A stretch of DNA of 37,500 bases from Prorocentrum cordatum (GCA_963575745.1 CAUYUJ010016687.1:170001-207500), one strand, 5' to 3'; shown: positions 18,181 through 29,085, counted from the stretch's first letter. The notes: a model not told the origin generated them from the sequence alone. Numbers and translations: made by a program.

Positions 18181-20603
18181 TAGATGATTTGGTCGAGCCA
18201 CCAGCCTCATTGCAGCGATTACGGGACAAGGTGGGGGACCCAATCATTATTAGGAGACACAACAGTGGGGTCCCCCAGCTCATCTTATAGCCGAATGAGC
18301 GCTGGGAACACAAGACCTGTGGACAATTTAGTGGTCGTGGGGCCCAGTCCCTGCATCAAATTACCAAACCTGTTCTTGGCGGTGGTGGATTATGTGCGCC
18401 TGTTATATAGTTGGTGCAACTGGCCCACATTGGTGGACGAATACGGCCCGCATAACTTACAGAAGACGCATCCACCAGCACATACTACTACATGGCCGAA
18501 CCCATGGGGGGCCGGACGCGGAGCCCTGTTCAGCTCGAGCTTGCTGTGGCTGGAGGCCCATCATGCTATACACCTTAAGCGCTGTACAGAACGGTCCCAT
18601 GCTAACTCATGTGGCGCTTCAGTAGGCCGCATCACAACAGCCGCTGGGGGGTCCAAACACGGGGGAAGGTTGACCTGGGCAGGGCGGGAATTTCTGCTGG
18701 CGAGTGCCTGCCTACAGTTCCGGCAACTCGCCATCGACCATGGATCAGCAATGCGACTTTGGAGCTGATCACGCGCAGAAGGGAAGCAAGGAGAAACGGC
18801 GACTTTGACAAAGAAAAGCGACTTCACGGCATGATCAAAGCGTCGGTCAAAGCAGACAAAGAGAAATGGCTTGACGATCTCCTCGCATCCGGGGACTGGG
18901 CCGAGATCCGGAAACTGCGGAAAGGTTCGGTGGCGCGGCAGGGCCGCATGAAGGACTCGAGCGGAAGATTGGTTGACAGCGATCAAAGGGCAGACACGCT
19001 CGCTGATTACTTTTCCAGAAATCAATGGGCTGTTCGACCCGTGACAGATGTCGAATGCGCTTCCCCTATAGGAGCAGTTCTCCCAGTCCCCGAAGGCCCC
19101 ATTCTCCCGGAAGAGGTTCGCAATGCTGCGCGAAAGCTGAGAAGGAACAGGTATCCTGGAGGCGACGGCATTCCGGGGGAGTTCTGGAAGGCTATTTGCA
19201 CGCCAGGTACCTCGGCTCTCGAGTGGGCTACACTGATTTGCAACAAGTGCTGGACCGATAAAGCCGTGCCGGATGCGTGGCACGAAGCAGTCGTCATCGC
19301 GCTGTTCAAGAAAGGCGACTCGGCCGAGTGTGCCAATTATCGGCCAATATCATTGCTTCTGATTGGGTACAAATTGTACGCCATGGTTCTCCTCGGCCGC
19401 TTGAAGGACGCAGGTGCCGAAGACAGAATTTGGGACACGCAGTTCGGATTCCGATCAATACGCGGCACCACGGACGCACTGTTCGTTGCTCGCAGATTGA
19501 TCGAAGACACCTGGAGCTCTCGCTCTGGCAAGCTGGTCCTGCTGGCGCTGGACTGGGCCAAGGCGTTTGACAGCGTCTCGCCGACCGCCCTGGTGCAGGC
19601 GCTCGTCCGCTTCGGCACCCCTGGGCACTTCGCAGAGGCAGTTCGGGCCATCTACACGGACAGATCTTTTCGAGTGAGGGAGGCGGGCCAGACGTCCGGG
19701 CCATGGCCACAAGCCTTCGGCGTCTGCCAAGGCTGCCCGCTATCGCCGTTCCTGTTCTCAATCGTCATGACGGTCCTCATGCACGATGCGAGCCGGGCTT
19801 TCCAAGCACACGGCATGACACAAGACGCCCGGATACCCGTTAGTGAACTCATCTACGCCGACGACACCCTTGTCGTTGGAGCCAGTGATGATTATGTTTC
19901 CAGGCTGATGGGGGCGATCCACTGCGCGGGGTCCAACTACGGGCTTGCCTTCAACTGGAGCAAGCTGGAAGCTTTGCTGTTGCGAGACTGCCTTGACGAA
20001 GCCAGACGGCGCCCCCATCCCGAGCAAGGACAGCATGGTCTACTTAGGAGGACTCTTGAGCTCCACAGGTCGGAGCGGGCCTGAACTCAGCCGCCGGCTA
20101 GGCATGGCCAGCGCCGATGTTGAGACGCTGTGCAAATTGTGGAAGCACGCGCGATTGTCCCTCGACAAAAAGCTAGCAGTCTTTGACGCGTGTGTAGTAT
20201 CCAAATTGCTATATTGTTTACACACTGTTTGGTTTAACAAAGCAGAGCGCGGATTGACGCTTTTCAAGTGCGTTGCCTGCGCCGGATTTCGGGCATCAAG
20301 CACTCGTACATAAGCCGCATTAACAGCGAAACTGTTCTACAGCGATGTGGCGTTCAGAAGCTGAGCGATGTACTGGCGCGCAGGCAGTTGAAACTCCTGG
20401 GGCACATTGCCCTGATACCAGGGAACAGCCCCGTGCGCAGGTGCATTTTCCAACCCGGCACTTTCGAGCTCGTGCAGGCTGGGGCTCGCCGCAGGGGGCG
20501 GCCCCGCAACACGTGGAAATTTCAGGTGTACGATTTTGCTTGCCGGACGGCCGGCGGCGAGGAAGCGTTGCACGCCTTGTGGCATCAAGGGCAGAACGTT
20601 TGA
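18181..20603 (+). mobile_element. LINE B: best preserved retroelement (RT family distinct from LINE A)
   Basis: A plus-strand non-LTR element. A weak endonuclease trace (HWWTN..R...RRRIHQHI, about 18426-18480, in its own frame) is followed by a pre-RT basic region, a complete RT domain in one long frame, a thumb/connection region, and a C-terminal part with CLRRISGIK, ISRINSE and RRGRPRNTW. That C-terminal signature is typical of many dinoflagellate and animal LINE-type pol proteins. The RT motifs differ from LINE A (LDWAKAFDSV and YADD against DLTKAVEKVSH and HVGD), so it is a different family. No RNase H was seen. The true 5' and 3' ends, poly-A tail and target-site duplication could not be placed. 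Confidence 0.8.
18609..20603 (+). pseudogene. LINE B reverse transcriptase (pol), two compensating frameshifts
   Basis: Copies element RNA into DNA at a nicked target. The frame 18609-20084 (491 codons) contains a basic helical N-terminal region (residues about 50-100), PGGDGIPGEFWK (about 190), NYRPISLL (243), DTQFGFRSIRGTTDALF, LDWAKAFDSV with catalytic Asp 315, QGCPLSPFLFS from residue 374, YADDT at 416-420 with both catalytic Asp, and GLAFNWSKLE. From about 19984-20003 the matching protein (SMVYLGGLLSS, then DACVVSKLLYCLHTVW) is in the +1 frame. It returns to the first frame at about 20246-20252 and ends at a stop at 20601-20603. The first Met is not a proven start, since the domain is preceded by endonuclease in intact relatives. 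A recent inactive copy; the two indels could also be sequencing errors. Confidence 0.85.
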
Positions 20604-21285
20604 TTGTTTTTGGTGTGCGAGTTTTATGCTGCGGATTTTTATGATTGATTTTAGGGAGGAATTGCTGACGAGATTGGCAAGCCTTCCCTGTGCATGGAGC
20701 CAGCGACGCCGGAGGCTTCGCATCGCATTTCGCTGTGGTTTCACACCCCCTTTTTGCCAATGCACCTCTGACGTGCACGGCTTCTCGCTGGCTCGCGGCA
20801 GAACGCGAAACATGACAACTCCTATGTACTTTGCGGCTGGTGGAGGAACAGGGGAACCCAGGATGGTGCTGGAAAACACCTTCCCGTCCGAAGTTCCCCT
20901 CCCCAGGAGTCCCTGCAAGGTTTCCTTTTCCTCATGGGAGGCGCCCCCTTCAACGACACGCGCCATTTAGGCCTGTCATTCAGGCGAAAGCCCCGGTGTG
21001 AAAATGGATTGCCTTGCATCCTCTGAGGCTGGGCAACGACATAGAACCTTGCGATGTCACGGGGGAAAAACGTGCCAGAGGCGCGTCTCACGCGTGCGAC
21101 CACCCGCCCCAGAGAGGCCAATAATCTGGCCCTCCAGGCCGCACTATTTATTGACCTCTCCGAGCTGCTCCAGCCCCTGCAGCATGACCTGCGCCCAAAG
21201 CGCACCGAGTGCCTGCAGGTGCCCCGCGATTGCCAGGGAGCGTTCTACCGGGTCGTGCCTAGGCGCGTTCTGCGGGATCGTCCCC
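20604..21285. other. 3' flank of LINE B; no gene identified
   Basis: Begins with a T-rich stretch (about 20600-20660) that may be element 3' UTR. At about 21140-21260 the minus strand gives a protein-like segment (RSLAIAGHLQALGALWAQ) ending at a TAG, which I cannot assign. No poly-A or repeat boundary marks the element end. Confidence 0.4.
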
Positions 21286-21420
21286 TGGAGGTGGGATGGC
21301 GGGAAAGGGGAGGGGAGGGCAGGGGGAGGAAGGAGGGATGGCGGGAAGAAGGGGGGGGGGCTGGTGGAGCGGGGCGGGGGGGGGGGAGGAGTGGGCGGCC
21401 CCAAGAGAAGTCGCCACCTC
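21286..21420 (+). repeat. G-rich purine tract
   Basis: GGGA/GGAAGG purine sequence on the plus strand with runs of 8 to 10 G, followed by a short CTCCTCCTCCTC patch (about 21417-21432), so the two strand senses face each other within 20 bp. Confidence 0.8.
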
Positions 21421-21432
21421 CTCCTCCTCCTC

Positions 21433-21839
21433 GGCATCGAGGCCGGAAGACGGAGGGCCCGAGCGATTCCTTATCGACTCTGCTCGGCTGCGGGCTGAGG
21501 GAGGGGTCCTGGGGGGTCCACCTGGGCCCGCCGAGGGGCGCAAGACAGGATTGCCCTCCAAGCATCGCTGCCTGCGTCGGGAAGCCCGCGCCGTTCCCTG
21601 CAGAGGGGGTCGCGCCGTTCGCGCCTCGCCGGGCGAGGGGCGTGCAGGTGACATGTTTTGGGTCAAAGAGATTCCCACATCCTTTCTGGGAGCTCTGGGG
21701 GGCTACGGAGGGGTCCCCTGGGGGGGCGCTGCGGCGTCCATGGCGGGCCAGGATCGGGGGCAAGGCGTAGTACAGGGCCCCGTCGCTGCGACGGGCCAGT
21801 GCGCCAAGCGAAAGGCTTTGGATTTGGCCGCTCCCGGCA
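21433..21839. other. No gene seen; GC-rich
   Basis: Frames are open on both strands because of base composition. No domain was recognised on either. Confidence 0.35.
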
Positions 21840-22020
21840 GGAGGGTGGAGGAGAGAAAAGGAGGAGGGAAAGGAGGAGGAGGAGGAGGACGGGGAGGAGG
21901 ATGATGATGATGAGGAGGAGGAGGAGGAAGAGGAGGAGGAGGAGGAGGAAGAGGAGGAGCAGGAGGAGGAGGAGGAGGAGGAGGAGGAGGAGGAGGAGGA
22001 GGAGGAGGAGGAAGAAAGGG
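21840..22020 (+). repeat. (GGA)n microsatellite with a short ATG/GAT patch
   Basis: GGA repeat on the plus strand from about 21840 to 22012, interrupted at 21901-21912 by GATGATGATGAT. Poly-Ser and poly-Leu minus frames and poly-Arg plus frames are artefacts. Confidence 0.95.
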
Positions 22021-23640
22021 AGTTGTTCAACAGGTGCGGCGGCTAGCGTGCGGGCGCGGCTACGCGTCTCGGGCGCGAGCCCCAAAGGGAAAAAAGGTGC
22101 CCGAGCACCTCCCGACGGGAGTGCCAGCAGGCGCGGCCAGGGGCCTACTCGCCGTCGGAACCATCGCCCACGAAGACCAGGTGTCCGACCAGGGCGTCGA
22201 GGACGAAGTCCGCGAAGGGCTGTGGCCGAACCTGGCCGCTGGCCGAGGGCATCAGCGGCAGGCCAATGCGCGGGTGCTGCCCAGCCCGCAGGCGCCCCAG
22301 ACAGGGGCGCGTCTGTCGAGGAACGGCCCCAAGGCAAGGCTGCGCGAGGAGCTGGGCGTTCGCGTTCGAGTGTGCCCCGCGCCTCGCGCAGAAGAGGAAG
22401 GGACCCGCGCTCCACGCACTGCGGCCCCCTCCTGGGGTGCGCGCCGCGGGGGGAAGGCGTCGCGCGCCCTCGCGACGCGGTAGCAGCGCGCGCATCGGAC
22501 GCCCATGCCACGCAGCACAAGCTCGTGGGAGCCGTTGGGCGGCACCGTGTCCAGCGTCAGCTCGGGGATGCGCCCTCGCTGCTGCGCGCGTCGAAAGAGG
22601 CCGTGCCGCGGCGCATCCTGCTGGCTCGGGCCCGCTGTCCGCACGGCCCGAGCCAGAGACTTGGCCACGCAGGCCACGATACGGAAGGCGCGCGTCGCGC
22701 GCTCCGCCGCCGCCTCGTCGGCAGGGTGGAGGGAAGCGCCCTCACGAGCAGCGCGGTCGGTAAAGTTGCTGCCCCAGCGCATGGCCGCGCCACGCTCGAC
22801 GTCGCCGCCTTGGCTGCGGCGAGCACGGCCTTTAACCTTGAGCACCCCCGCCCCGCCGCCCCCGAGGTCGCCCACCCGATCCCAAATGCGAGACCAGAGA
22901 CCAGGGATCCGCCGCCTCGCACCATGCGCCCCTTTGTCTCGGCGCGCCCACGCGCAGAGCTCGAGGCGACCCGCGCGCAGCCCGAGCGGACGCGGACAAA
23001 GGGCCCCCACGCCGCATGCGCCGAGTGCGTGGGGGGGGGGGGCGAAAGCCTCCACGAAGTCCGACGCCTGGCGCGGGCCTGGAAGCAGGCCGCGCAAGGA
23101 AGCGACCAGGGAGCCAGCGTCATCAACCTGGACCACAGACCAGCCCGCTCTAGCGAGTGGGGGGTCGCCCTGCACCGAAGACGTGCAGGGGCCGTCGCCG
23201 GAGACCTCGCCCGCTGCCCCGCGCCGGGCGCCTGAGCCACTGGACGAGGAGGGAATGGAGCGGGGCTGGGCGCAGAAGGCCGAGGATCGGGGACCAGGGC
23301 GCGCCTCCAGAGGACGCAGGCGGAGCGAGCCTCGAGGTCAGCCCGAAGGGAGGGGGTGGAGGTCGTGCTCCCGCACGCCAGGTCGCCGAACGCAGTCCAG
23401 ACGCCCAGGCCGGGAAGGTCCCTGTGCTGGACTCGATGCCGCAAAAAGGGCAGGTCGGGCTGGTCGCATGACCGCGGCGATGCTTCCGAGCCTGATCCCA
23501 CATGCCGTTGGCTACAATCGCGCGGAGGGTCGCCTGATGCCGCGAGGTCCAACCATTGCGCTGGCGGCGGAGGGAGGCGAGATAGGGTTGGGCAGGAAGG
23601 GCGGCCATGTCCTAGCCGCCAACCCTCGGTGCTCAAGCGA
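22021..23640 (-). mobile_element. LINE relic C: 3' half with RNase H and Cys module
   Basis: Minus-strand relic with the same C-terminal order as relic D: linker with RQRNGWTSRHQATLRAIVA then GMWDQARKH and a C-P-F-C-G finger (about 23440-23570), RNase H (about 23190-22700), and a terminal Cys module (SHELVLRGMGVRCARC, about 22480-22530). RT and endonuclease are absent, so it is a 5'-truncated insertion or the separated other half of an element like LINE A, which lacks exactly these parts. Several frames must be joined. Overlapping long plus-strand frames here are composition artefacts. Confidence 0.65.
22700..23200 (-). pseudogene. RNase H of LINE relic C, first Asp missing
   Basis: The minus-strand frame from 23175 gives ARAGWSVVQVDDAGSLVAS, then LLPGPRQASDFVEAFA (Glu position of RNase H), LWSRIWDRVGDLG, VLKVKGRARR, and WGSNFTDRAAREGASLH, which matches the usual GN-x2-AD end of the fold with the catalytic Asp near 22766. 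The expected first motif TDGSG is represented by HVFGAGR in another frame at about 23185, so the first catalytic Asp is gone. The domain is therefore inactive as well as frameshifted. The following ERATRAFRIVA helix and Cys module continue in frame to about 22250. Confidence 0.6.
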
Positions 23641-23689
23641 GCGAGGTGGAGAACCGTCCAAATTCCCTTTCCATAATCCCCTGCAATTG

Positions 23690-23925
23690 CCCGTGTGGTC
23701 CATTGCGGGCAATGCCCCGTTGGAAGAAAACCGTCTGAGAATCTTCAACTCCGCCAAAACACTGTTCCTGAGCCTTCAACGACGCAAATGAACGAGACCG
23801 CTGCGCCCTGACAGTCCTAAGCTGTGCCAGGGCACCATTCTGGGGCTGAAACGCCGCAGAGCAAATAGACTGTTGCGACGAAGCAATTCCTGGGACTTCT
23901 GACCGACGAACTGCCATCCGTATGA
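23690..23925 (+). repeat. 73-bp repeat relative, inverted to 1645-1960
   Basis: CACTGTTC at 23760 and CACCATTC at 23833 are 73 bp apart, the same period as at 1.7-1.96 kb. The stretch TTGCGGGCAATGCCCCGTTGG, then AACCGTCTG, aligns with the reverse complement of 1880-1935 with few changes. The two locations are inverted copies of one dispersed repeat about 22 kb apart. Confidence 0.75.
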
Positions 23926-24995
23926 AGAACTGTTATGTCCATTGGAACTTCCGGTCGCAGAATTTTGGAAGGCTTCAAGCGAGAACCGCATTATGACAAC
24001 CACCAGCCCTCCATCCTGGCGATAATCGTAAACTCATGTGAGACGAGCATACAAAGCGCTAAGGCGAGAGCCCTCTCTCGAAAACGACCGGAAGTCCATC
24101 CTTGTGAGCACAGCAAAGCTGTTCAGACGAATGTGCGCGACACTAAGAACAAGAACTCCCCGCTTGAAAACTACCTGGCCCCCATCTCTGTAACCGTGCC
24201 CGCATTGTTTCCCCACCGCTCAGCTGAGCTGCACACCACCGGGCTCCGCATTGCTTCTTGAAATGGGGCGGGTTGTTCTGCATATTCGCGATGGCGTAGC
24301 AAAGAAGAAAGGAGACATTCTTCCTCCGTGCTGGGCGAATCATTCGTCAGATCCCACACCACAGCGCACCCGAACGACGTTGCGCCAGTCAGGTCGTGTG
24401 AATGTCTGGCGCAGCCCGCAGGCCGAGTCGACTACGCTGGACCGCCAAGATTTGGCTGCCCGGCGCCATGAGGAGCGGCAGAAGCGAGGGCGACGAGCGC
24501 AGAGAAAAGGCGGGGGGGGGGGGGCAAGAGGGGGAAGCGACAGCCAGGCGGACGTGCGCAGAGAAACAAAACCTTGTGCGTGCGTAGACCGCAACCCCCG
24601 AGCACTGCCGGAGGGTGCACCCGCACAGGAAACCGACACGAGCCTGGCGGTATGAAACAGGGCCGCCCACCCAGCGAGAGCAGGCCAAATCAGACGGGCG
24701 AGCACGGAAGGCCGAGACTGCCAGCGCAGCGCCGAAAAGCACGGGAATGGAGGAGGGGGAAGAGGAGGAGGAAGAGGAGAAACGCGGAAGGGAGCAGCAG
24801 GGAAGACGCGAACGGCGCAGCACCCACGATGATCAACACGAGAGCCCTCTTTCGACAAAGACCGGCCTTCCATCCGCGTGGCCATCGGACTGTTTTGAGG
24901 CTTCGTGATGGTGAGAGGTGAAGAAGTCTTGAGCGAAACGCTCAGCCCTCCCTGCGGACAAGTCTGGCAGTGCGGCGGAGGGTTACTTACAAGGG
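23926..24995. other. No gene identified; purine patches and a short dispersed repeat
   Basis: From 23926 to 24340 the sequence is less GC-rich and carries no clear frame. GAGCCCTCTCTCGAAAACG...CCATCC (about 24069-24102) recurs with few changes as GAGCCCTCTTTCGACAAAG...CCATCC at about 24842-24875. A GGGGGGGG run is at 24510-24521 and a GGA/GAA purine patch at about 24745-24785. Confidence 0.45.
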
Positions 24996-24999
24996 AAGC

Positions 25000-25350
25000 G
25001 GATGGAGGAGAAGGAGGGGGAGGAGGAGGAGCAGAGGAAGGAGGGAGGAGGGCACGTCTGGACCAGTGGATGGGGTAGGAAGGAGGGAGGGAGGAGGGAG
25101 GGGTAGAGGGGAAGGGGGAAAGGGAGCGGGAAGGGGGAAAGGGCAAAGGCGGGTAAGGAGGGGTGGAGGGGAGCTGGAGGAGGAGTTTTGTAGGAGGGTG
25201 GCCGGAGCAGCGGGGAAGGCGAGAGGGCAAGAGGCCCGAGGGCACCCAGGAGGAAGAGACAAGGAGTACAAAGAGAGGCATGTGGAAGGAAAGGGAGAAA
25301 GAGTTGGACGGAGGAGGGAGGGAATGCAGATAGGGGAGAGGGCAGGCTCA
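25000..25350 (+). repeat. Long polypurine stretch (GGA/GGGA/GAAGG)
   Basis: About 350 bp that is predominantly A and G on the plus strand, mostly imperfect GGAGGG and GGAAGGG words. It yields Pro/Ser/Leu-rich minus frames that I do not count as genes. Confidence 0.85.
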
Positions 25351-26150
25351 ATGCACTCGCGCCATTCCTGACATCCTCTCCCTCCCACCCATCCCTTCCC
25401 AGTCCGCTGGCTTTTCTATACCCACGGGTGGGTGTCATAGCGGACTTGGCCCTCCTCCCCCAAAAGAGGACCCTACGGTGTTGAAAAGAGCAGGAGGGGC
25501 AGGAGTATGAGTGTGTGTGTGTGTGTGACTGCACGACAGCGTCTTACCAAGAGGAGAAGCAGGACTAAGGAGGACTAGGAGGAGGCGTCGGATGGGCAGG
25601 AGGACGAGGATAAGGATGAGACAACAGACAGGGAGGAGCAGCAGTAGGAAGAGCGTGCAGAGAAGGAGGACCAGGAGAACGGTGAGGAAAAAGGAGGGGG
25701 CGACAACGACGACTAACACATCGGAGCTGGAAGTGTGTCCCGCGTTGGGGCGAGGCGCCGCTCTGAACGACGGGCGCAAAGCGCCGCTCCTGAAATGAGA
25801 CCAACGCTGCAGCGGAAAAACCGTGGTCAGACATCAGAGATGTTTCGACTGAAGCGAAGAATGCACGTTTCTGTTCAGATCCTTTGAACAAAGCTGCGCG
25901 GGGATGGCAATATACCACCATGACGTAGTCAAGGGAGGGATGGCGGATCCGCTGGCCCCCTTGCGGGAAAATCAGGCTGCGAAAATTAGGATTGCAGATC
26001 CATGTGCCAGTTGCCGTTTCCAGTTTCCACTGTTACAGTCTTGCTTTCTGCTTCCTTACTGTTAATTGTTGCTGAACGCGCGAGGGGGGGAGCCGAAAAC
26101 CGTCCTGGTTGGCACCGCCAAATCGCGTTGTCTGAATTCCCGGGGGGTCG
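25351..26150. other. No gene identified; (GT)n and AGGA patches
   Basis: A GT dinucleotide run is at about 25510-25527 and AGGA-rich sequence at 25550-25700. The remainder to 26150 is unique and less GC-rich, with no recognisable protein or RNA. Confidence 0.4.
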
Positions 26151-26154
26151 TGGA

Positions 26155-26545
26155 CAATATTCGCGTCCCCGAAACCATAAACCCCCGTAAATGATGCAAT
26201 ATTCGCGCCCCCGAAGCCGTACACCCTTGTAGTTTACAATGATTGTAAAACATCGCGCCCCCGAAGCCATAAACCCTGATATAACTAAATATTCACGTAC
26301 CCAGGGCCATACACCCTCGTAAATTACACTACGCTTGCGTCCCCGAGGCCACAAACCTTCGCAACTTACACCGTGTTCGCGTCCCCGAGGCCAGACAACT
26401 GCAAAAAAGAAGCAACATTTGCGCCCCCGAGGCTATAAACCATCCTACACTCGCGCTCCCGAAACCATAAGCCATCGTATATTACATTACCTAATGTTCG
26501 CGCCACCGAAGCTATACGCCCTCGTAAATTGATATTGGCCCTCGC
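26155..26545. repeat. 42-bp minisatellite, about 9 units
   Basis: The unit runs roughly TTCGCGCCCCCGAGGCCATA, then AACCCTCGTAAATTACACTA. The TCGCG-type word starts at 26161, 26203, 26253, 26293, 26335, 26377, 26419, 26451 and 26498, mostly 42 bp apart, with 50, 40, 32 and 47-bp variants. Each unit joins a GC-rich half to an AT-rich half. Although 42 is a multiple of three, indels shift the frame repeatedly, so the YGFGGANI-like 14-residue repeats seen on the minus strand are broken up and not convincing as protein. Confidence 0.9.
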
Positions 26546-27105
26546 GTGAAGTCCCGACATTGCTTCGCATCAGCGTCCACACATCCCAACACAGCTCGGG
26601 CAAATCCCATTCTGAGAGAGGGGGGGCCGGCGGCATGGGGGCGAAGCCCCCACGGATAATTGTGCTCATATGGTGTAACGATAATGAATGTCAGAACATC
26701 TGGGGCCCCGGCGAGTTCTGACAAGCGGGAAGGGGGGAGGGCCTGGGCGGGAGGGCATGGGGGAGGAAGTAGGGCTCGGAGGACGACTCGATCATCCATT
26801 CCTCTTCTCTCGCTCGATCCCTCCCCTGGCTACCTCTCGATCCCCCCCTTCGGAGGAGACTGGCTCGAGGGAGCAAGCCGCACTCGCAAGACTTCTGCCG
26901 ATGCCCAGGCCTTTGAAACCCAATCCGCGTGCGAAGCACAACCTGTACCGAGGAGGAGAATTAGAAGGGTGGTGAGACAGCGTGAGGAGCGAAGAGAGAC
27001 GGTGAGGCATGAGGGAGGAGGTGGGAGAGGGGGAGTTGAGAGTGGGATGGGTCGATGGGGAAATCGGAGGGATGAGTGAGTACGGGATCGCGATGAGGTA
27101 GGTCA
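26546..27105. other. No gene seen; short hairpin and purine patches
   Basis: A perfect small hairpin GGGGGC-GAA-GCCCCC lies at about 26637-26651. The rest is unique sequence grading into GGA/GTGAGG purine words from about 26950. No gene was recognised. Confidence 0.4.
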
Positions 27106-27414
27106 GGGAGGACAATGATGATTCTGTTATGGCATGATGATGATGTTGATGATAGTGGTGGTGGTGATGGTACTGAGGTTCATTCTGCTGATGATGATGC
27201 TGAAAATTGGTGGTCATGATGCTGATGGTTAATGCTGATGATGCTGATGATGCTGCTGCTGCTGATGATGATACTCAGACGTTGCCTGCAGCAAGGCGCT
27301 TCCATGTTACCAGAGCCGTGGACATCTGATACTACTGATGTTGATTATGATGCTGATGATGGCGGCGTTGCTGATGATGACCATGATGATGATACGGGTG
27401 AAGATGATGCTGAA

Positions 27415-27495
<81 letters not shown>

Positions 27496-27640
27496 AATGC
27501 GGGTGAATCTGATGCTGGATATGATGATGATGATGCTGATGAATCTGCTTACTAGTATGATGATGCTGATGATTATGATGGTAAGGGTGGTGATGATGAT
27601 GATGGTGATGATGGTGATGAGGATTATGATAAGGATAACG
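27106..27640 (+). repeat. (GAT)n microsatellite region, about 27-triplet pure core
   Basis: Degenerate GAT/GCT/GTT triplets fill the interval. A nearly uninterrupted (GAT)n core of about 80 bp lies at 27415-27494. Frames read poly-Asp, poly-Met or poly-His depending on frame and strand; none is a gene. Confidence 0.97.
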
Positions 27641-28035
27641 AAGATGGCAGAGGAACGAAAGGCGGAGGAGGGCGAGAAGACAGAGGAACGAAAGTCTACT
27701 CCCCCTCCCCCTCCCGCGCTCTCTGCTCCTCCTCCTCCACCTCCTCCTCCCTCTATTCATCCCATCCCCTCCCCCTGCCCTTTCTCCTGAACTCGGGACG
27801 CGGCTGGGTTCCGATCCTCCTGCTGTCCTTCAGCAGGTGGCGGCCCCTCCGGGGCTGCGGCGTGGTACTCGTCTGGCTCCTCCCAGCCGTCCTCTCATGG
27901 GGGCGGAAGGGACAAGACTGGAGTAAACCCAGCACACGGCACGGATCCGCCACCGTGCCGATGGGCACAGAGCCTCTGAGCTTCACTCCTCACTCCTGAG
28001 GGGTCTTCACGGGGCTCAGGGGCCGGGCCCCAAAT
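27641..28035. other. No gene identified
   Basis: Purine-rich to 27690, then a CCTCC patch (about 27700-27780) and unique sequence. A minus-strand frame of 77 codons (27986 down to 27753) is not recognisable. Confidence 0.35.
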
Positions 28036-28850
28036 TACGAAATCTCCTGGGGCGTGCCGCGGTTCCTCCGACGTTCCCGGCGTCTTCTCGCGCTACTTTC
28101 TCTGGCCCAAGAGGGTCCCAGAGACGGGCCAAGAGGGTCCCAAGAAGCCCGCAAGACGGTCCAAGGAGGCCCCGAGCTGCCGGACGGTCGCTCCAGGACG
28201 CTCAAGATGACCCCCAGACGGCCCAGGAGGCCTCCAAGACGCCCAAACAAGCCTCCAAGAGGCCTCCCAAGAGAGCCCCAAGGGACAAAAGTCATTGCTG
28301 CTTTTGGTGGGCGTGTTTTCCACCACCACTACCATAAGTGGGAGGGGGAGGGGGTCCTCCTCCTCCTCCTCCTCGTCCTCCTCCTCATCCTCTACCTCCT
28401 TCCCCCCTCCAACTTATGGTGGTGGTGGTGGAAAACAGGCCCATGAGCTTTCCAAACCAATGTGAAACAATGTCGTCTTCCCGACGCTCCCACGACCCTG
28501 GAGGCCCCAAGGGACGCCCCAAGACGTCCCGAGAAATCCCCAAGACAGCCCAAGAAGCGCCCAAACCGGCCCACGAGTCCAAAACGGATCCAAGAGGGGC
28601 CCCAAAGCACGAACACGAACCGACAATCCGAGCCTTCCGCCCCGAAAAGCTCCCAGGAGGCCCCAGGAGGCGCCCAGGCGGCCCCTAGAGGCCCCCGAGA
28701 GGCCCCAAGAGACCCCCAAGAGGCCCAAAAGAGACACCAAAAAGGCGCCCAAGAGGCGCCTAAACTGCCTCCAAGAGGCCCCCGAGAAGAGCCCCACGAG
28801 ATCCCAACGAACATCCAATTGATGCCCACAACCCAGGCACGGTGACGGCA
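28036..28850. repeat. Roughly 12-bp CAAGA(C/G)GCCCC repeat block
   Basis: Dense imperfect repeats of words such as CCCAAGAGGCCC, CCAAGACGGCCC and CCAGGAGGCCCC on the plus strand, on both sides of the foldback at 28308-28443. The same family, in the opposite sense (GGGGCGTCTTGGGG), fills parts of 31.8-32.1 and 34.8-36.1 kb. Frames read Gly/Leu/Trp-rich or Pro/Arg/Lys-rich low-complexity protein and change frame often. Confidence 0.85.
28308..28443. mobile_element. Foldback element with 41-bp arms
   Basis: The left arm 28308-28348 (TGGGCGTGTTTTCCACCACC ... CATAAGTGGGAGGGGG) and right arm 28402-28443 (CCCCCCTCCAACTTATGG ... GGAAAACAGGCCCA) are reverse complements with about three differences. 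A 53-bp CTC/TCC-rich loop separates them. It sits inside the 12-bp repeat block, which has the same sense on both sides. It may be a MITE-like insertion, or a structure made by replication slippage. Confidence 0.75.
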
Positions 28851-29085
28851 TGGCCTAAGGCAACTAGATACTTGCACACGCCCGCCCTGCGAGTCAGTGC
28901 GACCACTTCCTCTCGCAGTCGAGATCGCTCGCTGGAGAGTGGGGGCCCAAAGGTCCCTCGAGCATGAAACAACTGTGCGTGTGTGATTTGAGGGTGTTTC
29001 AAGGAGTATGCCGTGGTCCGACAGCAGAGCGTTACAACACATCTCAGCCAGTGCAGACTCCGAATAGATCCGAAGACTGACATGA
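28851..29085. other. No gene seen
   Basis: Unique sequence between repeat blocks, with no recognisable frame or RNA. Confidence 0.4.

Noticed and set aside
21658-23235. 525-codon plus-strand frame
   Set aside because: It starts upstream of a GGA microsatellite, passes through it as poly-Arg, and runs antisense to the RNase H relic; no domain in its own sense.
22505-23791. 428-codon plus-strand frame
   Set aside because: Antisense to LINE relic C; open because of GC-rich composition. Its last 30 codons fall in the 73-bp repeat.
27230-27555. Asp-rich acidic protein frame
   Set aside because: It is a translated (GAT)n microsatellite.
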